Shown here one piece after another: positions 4,773-8,927 of a stretch of 8,927 nucleotides of DNA (position 1 is the first letter of the stretch; the number at the start of each line of letters is the position of its first letter). The notes beneath the pieces were generated by a model, which was given only the letters and a program-made list of their open reading frames with translations, was not told the origin of the DNA and ran no database searches. Both the position numbers and the translations under genes were made by a program. The stretch is from Bacteriovorax stolpii (lineage in GTDB: Bacteria > Bdellovibrionota > Bacteriovoracia > Bacteriovoracales > Bacteriovoracaceae): NCBI GenBank assembly GCA_945862475.1, contig CAMAYW010000074.1, positions 1-8,927 of the forward strand, in the 5' to 3' direction.

Positions 4773-6608
4773 TTACAACGGAATTGAAACATAAAAAGTT
4801 GATCCCACTTCAAGCTCACTTTCTACCCAAATTTTTCCGCCATGAGCTTCAATAATTTCTTTTGAAATAAATAAACCAAGTCCCATTCCACTTACCTCAG
4901 AATAATGAATCGCTCTTTCAAATCGATCAAAAATGCGCTTAAGATCTTCACTTGCTATTCCATATCCATAATCTTTGACTGAGATGAGAACTTTATCGAC
5001 TTCTTTAACAATCTTTATCTCGATAGGTTTTCCTCTCCCATATCGAATAGCATTTGTAAGAAGATTTCCCATGACTTGTTCAAGTCTAAAACGATCCCAA
5101 GAACCATAAATTTTTTCTTCAACACTTATTGAAGGGATCAAAAGCCCCCCTGCCTCAAATAATGCATACATTCTAAAGACAGCTTCCCTTACAATATCCC
5201 CAATCTCATGGATGGATTTATCTATTTTAAGCTTACCCGTTTTAATTCTTGAAACATCAAGCATGTCATCAATAAGCCTCGTTAGTCTTCCTACAAGCTG
5301 ATTCGTTTGCTGGGCAACGATATACTGCCTCTCTGTTGGTATCACCTTGTTTGCATTTAATTGTCTTAATGTAATTTCAGCTTGAAGCTTAAGAGATGTA
5401 AGAGGCGTTTTTAATTCATGAGACGCCATAGACAAGAACTGGTCTCTGGAAATAAGAGCTTCTTCAAGCTTTTTCTCTTTATGCCTTATTTCACTTAAGT
5501 CTCTGGAAATAGTCGCAAGCCCCGTGATCTCCCCTGTCTTTTCGGATGTTGTCACAAAACCACTAAAATTAACTCTCATGTGCTTTTGTGTTTTATACTT
5601 TTTAAATCTCAAGTCTCCTTCCAGTTTTCTTTTTTCAATGAGCGCTGGAAGAATATTTTGGTGATAAAAATTTAAATCTTCATGGTGAATAAAATCCTCA
5701 ATATTTCTTCCTTTATAATCCTCGTCTACTTCAAACGCTAAACGAGCAGCTTGGTTGAGATAAAGAACCTTGCCCTCATTATTTGCTAATCCAATAATAT
5801 CTGATGAACTTTCAAGAATCTTGATTAAAGACTGTTGATTCGCTTCTAGCTCTTTTTGATCATGGATCTCTGTATCTGTTCCAACCCACTTAATAATTTT
5901 ATCGTTTGAATCTTTTATGGCGACAGAACGGCAGAGGTGCCAGCGATACTCTCCATCTTTTCTTTTTAATCGATACTCCATCTCTAATGGAGTACCCGTT
6001 TCAAGTGAATGGATCCAACGCTGATGAGTTTCTTCCAACTCTTCGGGATGAATAATATCATTCGGTTCCCAGATTCTACCCTGATCTTTTGTTATTCCAG
6101 TAAACTCATACCAACGCTCATTAAAATAAGTCACAACTCCCATGCAATCGGTAATAAAAGCGATATGAGGAATCATTTCGACATAATTTCGAAATAATCG
6201 TTCACTCTCCTGAATTTTGTTCAATGCTGCGACTTGATCATGGATATCAGTCACCATGACAAAGAATCCTCTTACTGATCCATCTTCATCAAAATCTGGA
6301 CGATATATTTGCTCCACATCTCTGACCCCGAGCTTATGATGGTAAATTGTCGTTCTGAATTTTAATTCCTCGCCATTAAGGACTCTCTTAATAAAAGGCA
6401 ATCTCGCTTCAAAATACTCCTCTCCCACAACGTCCTTGACATGAAGGCCTACCACCTCTTCCTTTGGTTTTCCGATCCAATCCATATAAGTGTCATTCAC
6501 TAATCTATTAACTAAGGTTTGATCCACATAGGCGAGAGGCCCAGGATAGACGTCTGCAAAAATTTTTAAAATCTGATCCGCTGAAATTTTGTTCATGGAT
6601 GAGAACAT
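4773..6608 (-). CDS. Soluble sensor histidine kinase with three PAS domains
   Basis: This is a 611-residue cytoplasmic kinase with no transmembrane segment or signal peptide. In order it has PAS-1 (about 10-125), PAS-2 with PAC (about 134-252, with the PAS_3-like stretch E-Y-R-L-K-R-K-D-G-E-Y-R-W), PAS-3 (about 258-375), a short coiled linker, HisKA (about 385-455) and HATPase_c (about 500-611). The phospho-acceptor is His397 in S-H-E-L-K-T-P. The ATP-binding boxes are intact: N box with N515/N519, G1 D546-Y-G-Y-G, F box F560-D-R-F, and G2 G574-M-G-L-G-L. It should autophosphorylate and pass phosphate to a response regulator, but none is encoded nearby and there is no receiver domain. The PAS domains suggest sensing of a cytosolic redox, gas or small-molecule signal. 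Start 6608 (Met1) has no clear Shine-Dalgarno, and Met5 is an alternative. It leads the minus-strand run and diverges from the aminotransferase. Confidence 0.94.
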   Translation of the reverse strand: MFSSMNKISADQILKIFADVYPGPLAYVDQTLVNRLVNDTYMDWIGKPKEEVVGLHVKDVVGEEYFEARLPFIKRVLNGEELKFRTTIYHHKLGVRDVEQIYRPDFDEDGSVRGFFVMVTDIHDQVAALNKIQESERLFRNYVEMIPHIAFITDCMGVVTYFNERWYEFTGITKDQGRIWEPNDIIHPEELEETHQRWIHSLETGTPLEMEYRLKRKDGEYRWHLCRSVAIKDSNDKIIKWVGTDTEIHDQKELEANQQSLIKILESSSDIIGLANNEGKVLYLNQAARLAFEVDEDYKGRNIEDFIHHEDLNFYHQNILPALIEKRKLEGDLRFKKYKTQKHMRVNFSGFVTTSEKTGEITGLATISRDLSEIRHKEKKLEEALISRDQFLSMASHELKTPLTSLKLQAEITLRQLNANKVIPTERQYIVAQQTNQLVGRLTRLIDDMLDVSRIKTGKLKIDKSIHEIGDIVREAVFRMYALFEAGGLLIPSISVEEKIYGSWDRFRLEQVMGNLLTNAIRYGRGKPIEIKIVKEVDKVLISVKDYGYGIASEDLKRIFDRFERAIHYSEVSGMGLGLFISKEIIEAHGGKIWVESELEVGSTFYVSIPL

Positions 6609-6634
6609 AGCGCATTTTTTTATGATTCATAGCG
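6606..6634. repeat. 22-bp-spaced direct repeat CATAGCG at the kinase start
   Basis: CATAGCG occurs at 6606-6612 (overlapping the kinase start codon) and at 6628-6634. The 22-bp period is about two helical turns, which would place both copies on one face of the DNA. This could be a tandem regulator site or chance. The 173-bp divergent gap to 6781 otherwise shows only the aminotransferase ribosome site and no convincing promoter. Confidence 0.25.
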
Positions 6635-6770
6635 TGTGAACGGATATTAAGGAAAGCTTTAGGTTAGAGAGGCAAAACGAACAGATAAACACTTAATAAT
6701 GCACTGCCCCGCCTTGGAAAAACCTCCTGACCTTTAGGACCATGTTTGATACTTTTATAGGCAAAATATA

Positions 6771-6774
6771 GAGG
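6771..6774 (+). promoter_or_regulatory. Ribosome binding site of the HisC-like gene
   Basis: GAGG lies seven bases before ATG 6782, a normal spacing, and supports that start. The AT-rich bases just before it (TTGATA 6746-6751, TATAGA 6767-6772) resemble promoter hexamers but are only 15 bp apart. Confidence 0.55.
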
Positions 6775-6781
6775 CTTTTTC

Positions 6782-7909
6782 ATGCAAAAAAAACTTGTAC
6801 CAGATTACATTGAAAAACTTGAAGTTTATCAAGCCGGTAAACCCATAGATGAACTTGCTCGTGAAAAAGGTTTAACGAAGATTTCTAAGTTAGCGAGTAA
6901 CGAAAATCCTTTGGGCCCCTCTCCTTTTGCCATCCGAGAAATGACCAACGCACTATGGGACGTTCACCGCTACCCAGACATGTTTGCTCATGAATTAAAG
7001 AACTCGCTCAGTAAGCTTTATAACCTTAAGCCACAAAACATTATTCTTGGAAATGGCTCCGAGGGAATTATGGGTTATATCGTGCGGGCCTTTCTTCAAC
7101 CAAATGAGGAAGTTGTTACGTCGGAGAATACTTTTATTGGCTTTCTTATTCTAGCGAAGTCTGTGGGAGCGAAACTCATTCAGGTACCTCGCCGTACTGA
7201 CTATAAGTATGATGTTGAAGCGATGGCAAAAAAGATAAACGAAAATACAAAAATCGTTTATATCGCGAACCCAGATAATCCAACTGGAACTTATATCACG
7301 AAAGAAGAATTCGATTTTTTAATGAGTCATGTTCCCTCTCACACAATTGTTATTTTAGATGAAGCTTACTTTGAGTTTGCTCAATCTCATTGGGATTATC
7401 CAGATTCGATGAACTACCGCTACGATAACGTTATAACGCTTCGAACTTTCTCTAAGGCCTACGGTATCTCAGGAGTTCGCTGCGGCTATGGTTTCGGCCA
7501 CGATTATCTCATCGGAAATTTACATAAGGTGAAGCTTCCCTTTGAGCCAGGTCTTATTGCTCAAAAAGGCGCTTTTGGTGCCCTCAAAGACTATCCACAT
7601 CTTGAGCGCACACTTTCAAACAATAAAGAACAATACGAGATACTTTTTGATTACCTCACAGAACATGGCTTTAAGCCTATTCCATCGGTGACAAATTTCA
7701 TTACTATCAAAACGGGGACTGAGGAAAAAAGTCTTTATCTTTTTAATGAACTCTTAAATCACGGTGTGATCATTCGTCCCTTGAGAGCAAATCTCATGCC
7801 TGATCATGTGCGTATTTCGATTGGCACGAAAGAAGAAATGAATCACTTTTATGAAGCGATGAGTGAAGTGATGCCTAAATACAAAGAAAAATTCGGAATG
7901 AAATTATGA
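6782..7909 (+). CDS. HisC-like class I/II PLP-dependent aminotransferase
   Basis: This 375-residue protein has the full fold-type I layout of histidinol-phosphate/aromatic aminotransferases. Visible marks are K-L-A-S-N-E-N-P-L-G-P-S-P (36-48), the cofactor-phosphate loop G-N-G-S-E-G (90-95), N-P-D-N-P-T-G (163-169) with Asn166, Asp193 and Tyr196 in D-E-A-Y-F, the Schiff-base Lys225 in T-F-S-K-A-Y-G, Arg233 for cofactor phosphate, and Arg344 in H-V-R-I-S-I-G-T for the substrate carboxylate. It transfers an amino group between an amino acid and a 2-oxo acid in the cytoplasm. HisC-type enzymes take histidinol phosphate and often aromatic amino acids. Its stop overlaps the start of an FAH-family gene (ATGA), and no his gene is adjacent, so an aromatic amino-acid transaminase is more likely than a biosynthetic HisC. 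A ribosome site (6771-6774) supports the start. Confidence 0.9.
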   Translation: MQKKLVPDYIEKLEVYQAGKPIDELAREKGLTKISKLASNENPLGPSPFAIREMTNALWDVHRYPDMFAHELKNSLSKLYNLKPQNIILGNGSEGIMGYIVRAFLQPNEEVVTSENTFIGFLILAKSVGAKLIQVPRRTDYKYDVEAMAKKINENTKIVYIANPDNPTGTYITKEEFDFLMSHVPSHTIVILDEAYFEFAQSHWDYPDSMNYRYDNVITLRTFSKAYGISGVRCGYGFGHDYLIGNLHKVKLPFEPGLIAQKGAFGALKDYPHLERTLSNNKEQYEILFDYLTEHGFKPIPSVTNFITIKTGTEEKSLYLFNELLNHGVIIRPLRANLMPDHVRISIGTKEEMNHFYEAMSEVMPKYKEKFGMKL

Positions 7910-8922
7910 AAATCCTCACCTACAAACGCCCAACGGTCTTTGGAATCCAAAAACGCTTGGGAATTCTATACAATGATAAAACGATTGTGGATGTAAACTA
8001 CACTTGGCAGGCGATCTTTGAACGGTTTGGTTACTATGCTCCTGATAAAAGAGCTGAGTTATTAGCGCCAAATTCATTAGCTGCTTTCCTAAAACTTTAT
8101 CAGGAAGCTTCTATTTCAAAACTCCAGGAAACTCTCCAGTGCTGGGGTGATCTCGCCTCTCGAGGAATTTTGAAAACAAAGAATCACGCCGATATTGCGT
8201 TTCATCTTCTCGATGCCAATGATCTCACTTTAGATACACCGTTAGATGAAATCTCTATGTACCGAGATTTCTATGCACATGAAAAGCATGTCAAAAAAGG
8301 TTTTGAAAAAAGAAACGAATCAGTTCCTGAAGCTTGGTATGAAATCCCAGCTTACTATAAAGGTGGCAATACGGGCTTCATTGGTGACGGTGATATTATT
8401 CCATGGCCTTACTACTCTAAGCAGCTCGACTACGAACTAGAACTCGGAGTTGTCATTGGGAGGGATGGTAAAAACGTTAAGGCAAAAGATATTAAGAAGC
8501 ATCTTTTTGGTTTCACTATTCTGAATGATATTTCTGCGCGAGACATTCAAAGAAAAGAAATGTCCATTCGCCTGGGGCCGGCCAAAGGTAAAGACTGGTG
8601 TTCTGTCATGGGACCCGTAATCGTCACTTTTGATGAATTTAATTACGAAGAACCAAATCTATTGATGACAGCTGCCGTAAACGGAACCGAATGGTCGCGA
8701 GGTTATTCGGGAGACTCTCACTATACTTGGGGAGAGATGATTGAACACATGAGTATGGAAGAATGGATCAGGGCCACAGACTTTATTGGCTCCGGAACTG
8801 TTGGAACTGGTTGTGGGCTCGAACTTGATCGATGGATTCAGCCTGGAGATTTATTAGAATTATCGATTGAAAAAATTGGAACTTTAAAAAACATTGTTGG
8901 AACTCCCAACTCTAAGCCTTAG
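7906..8922 (+). CDS. Fumarylacetoacetate hydrolase (FAH) family enzyme
   Basis: This 338-residue protein has an N-terminal SH3-like region of about 110 residues followed by the FAH catalytic fold. Residues match those of mammalian FAH by motif: Asp121 in D-F-Y with His128 seven residues on (the metal/catalytic pair), Glu177 and Glu179 in D-Y-E-L-E-L-G (metal ligands), Asp208 in N-D-I-S-A-R-D (fourth ligand), Arg212, Gln215 and Lys229 in G-P-A-K-G-K. A G-S-G-T-V-G-T-G-C-G-L-E loop lies at 295-306. Full conservation suggests an active hydrolase cutting a C-C bond in a beta-diketo acid such as fumarylacetoacetate, the last step of tyrosine breakdown. Other family members act as decarboxylases, pyruvate hydrolases or isomerases. 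It overlaps the aminotransferase by 4 bp and probably relies on coupled translation, as its own ribosome site is weak. The stop codon is five bases from the window end, so downstream partners are unseen. Confidence 0.88.
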   Translation: MKILTYKRPTVFGIQKRLGILYNDKTIVDVNYTWQAIFERFGYYAPDKRAELLAPNSLAAFLKLYQEASISKLQETLQCWGDLASRGILKTKNHADIAFHLLDANDLTLDTPLDEISMYRDFYAHEKHVKKGFEKRNESVPEAWYEIPAYYKGGNTGFIGDGDIIPWPYYSKQLDYELELGVVIGRDGKNVKAKDIKKHLFGFTILNDISARDIQRKEMSIRLGPAKGKDWCSVMGPVIVTFDEFNYEEPNLLMTAAVNGTEWSRGYSGDSHYTWGEMIEHMSMEEWIRATDFIGSGTVGTGCGLELDRWIQPGDLLELSIEKIGTLKNIVGTPNSKP

Positions 8923-8927
8923 GACGT

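Noticed and set aside
6009..6197. Plus-strand frame opposite the kinase PAS domains
   Set aside because: It is antisense to a well-supported kinase and has no start signal or recognisable domain.
6746..6772. TTGATA / TATAGA as a promoter for the HisC-like gene
   Set aside because: The spacing is 15 bp, and the implied transcript would start after or within the ribosome site, losing it.
8246..8440. Plus-strand frame inside the FAH-family gene
   Set aside because: It is an alternate frame over conserved FAH metal-binding motifs, and its translation is low-complexity.

Overview
The window is a moderately AT-rich (by eye) bacterial chromosomal segment with densely packed genes on both strands. 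No mobile element, CRISPR array, tRNA or rRNA was seen. Several small Sec-exported proteins with paired cysteines, a soluble multi-PAS histidine kinase, and amino-acid breakdown genes would fit a Gram-negative, predator-like lineage such as Bdellovibrionota (Bacteriovorax-like). That placement is a low-confidence inference, because no phylogenetic marker gene is present.

Layout. 1-82 is the tail of a + strand gene, possibly a winged-helix regulator. 157-777 (-) is a rhomboid intramembrane serine protease, diverging from an EntS-like MFS exporter at 856-2082 (+). A hairpin separates the exporter from a small exported protein at 2126-2386 (-). 2554-3024 (+) is a DoxX-family membrane protein. 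It converges, with a 3-bp gap, on a run of four minus-strand genes: a three-PAS histidine kinase (6608 to 4773), an exported four-cysteine protein (4744 to 4322), a small lipoprotein (4242 to 3775) and an exported glycine-zipper protein (3681 to 3028). Diverging from the kinase, 6782-7909 and 7906-8922 (+) overlap by 4 bp and encode a HisC-like aminotransferase and a fumarylacetoacetate hydrolase (FAH) family enzyme.

How the genes may work together. The aminotransferase and FAH enzyme are translationally coupled, and no histidine gene is next to them. This suggests aromatic amino-acid (tyrosine/phenylalanine) breakdown rather than histidine synthesis. The kinase has no adjacent response regulator and is followed by three genes for exported products, which could share transcription with it or be part of its output.

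The most interesting non-coding signals are a long imperfect hairpin that would pair the whole Shine-Dalgarno of the 3681 gene, a terminator nested across two convergent gene ends, and a 12-nt tandem duplication that doubles the rhomboid stop codon and feeds a perfect 12-bp inverted repeat. Apart from these, the window looks ordinary, and I see no clear new multi-gene system.
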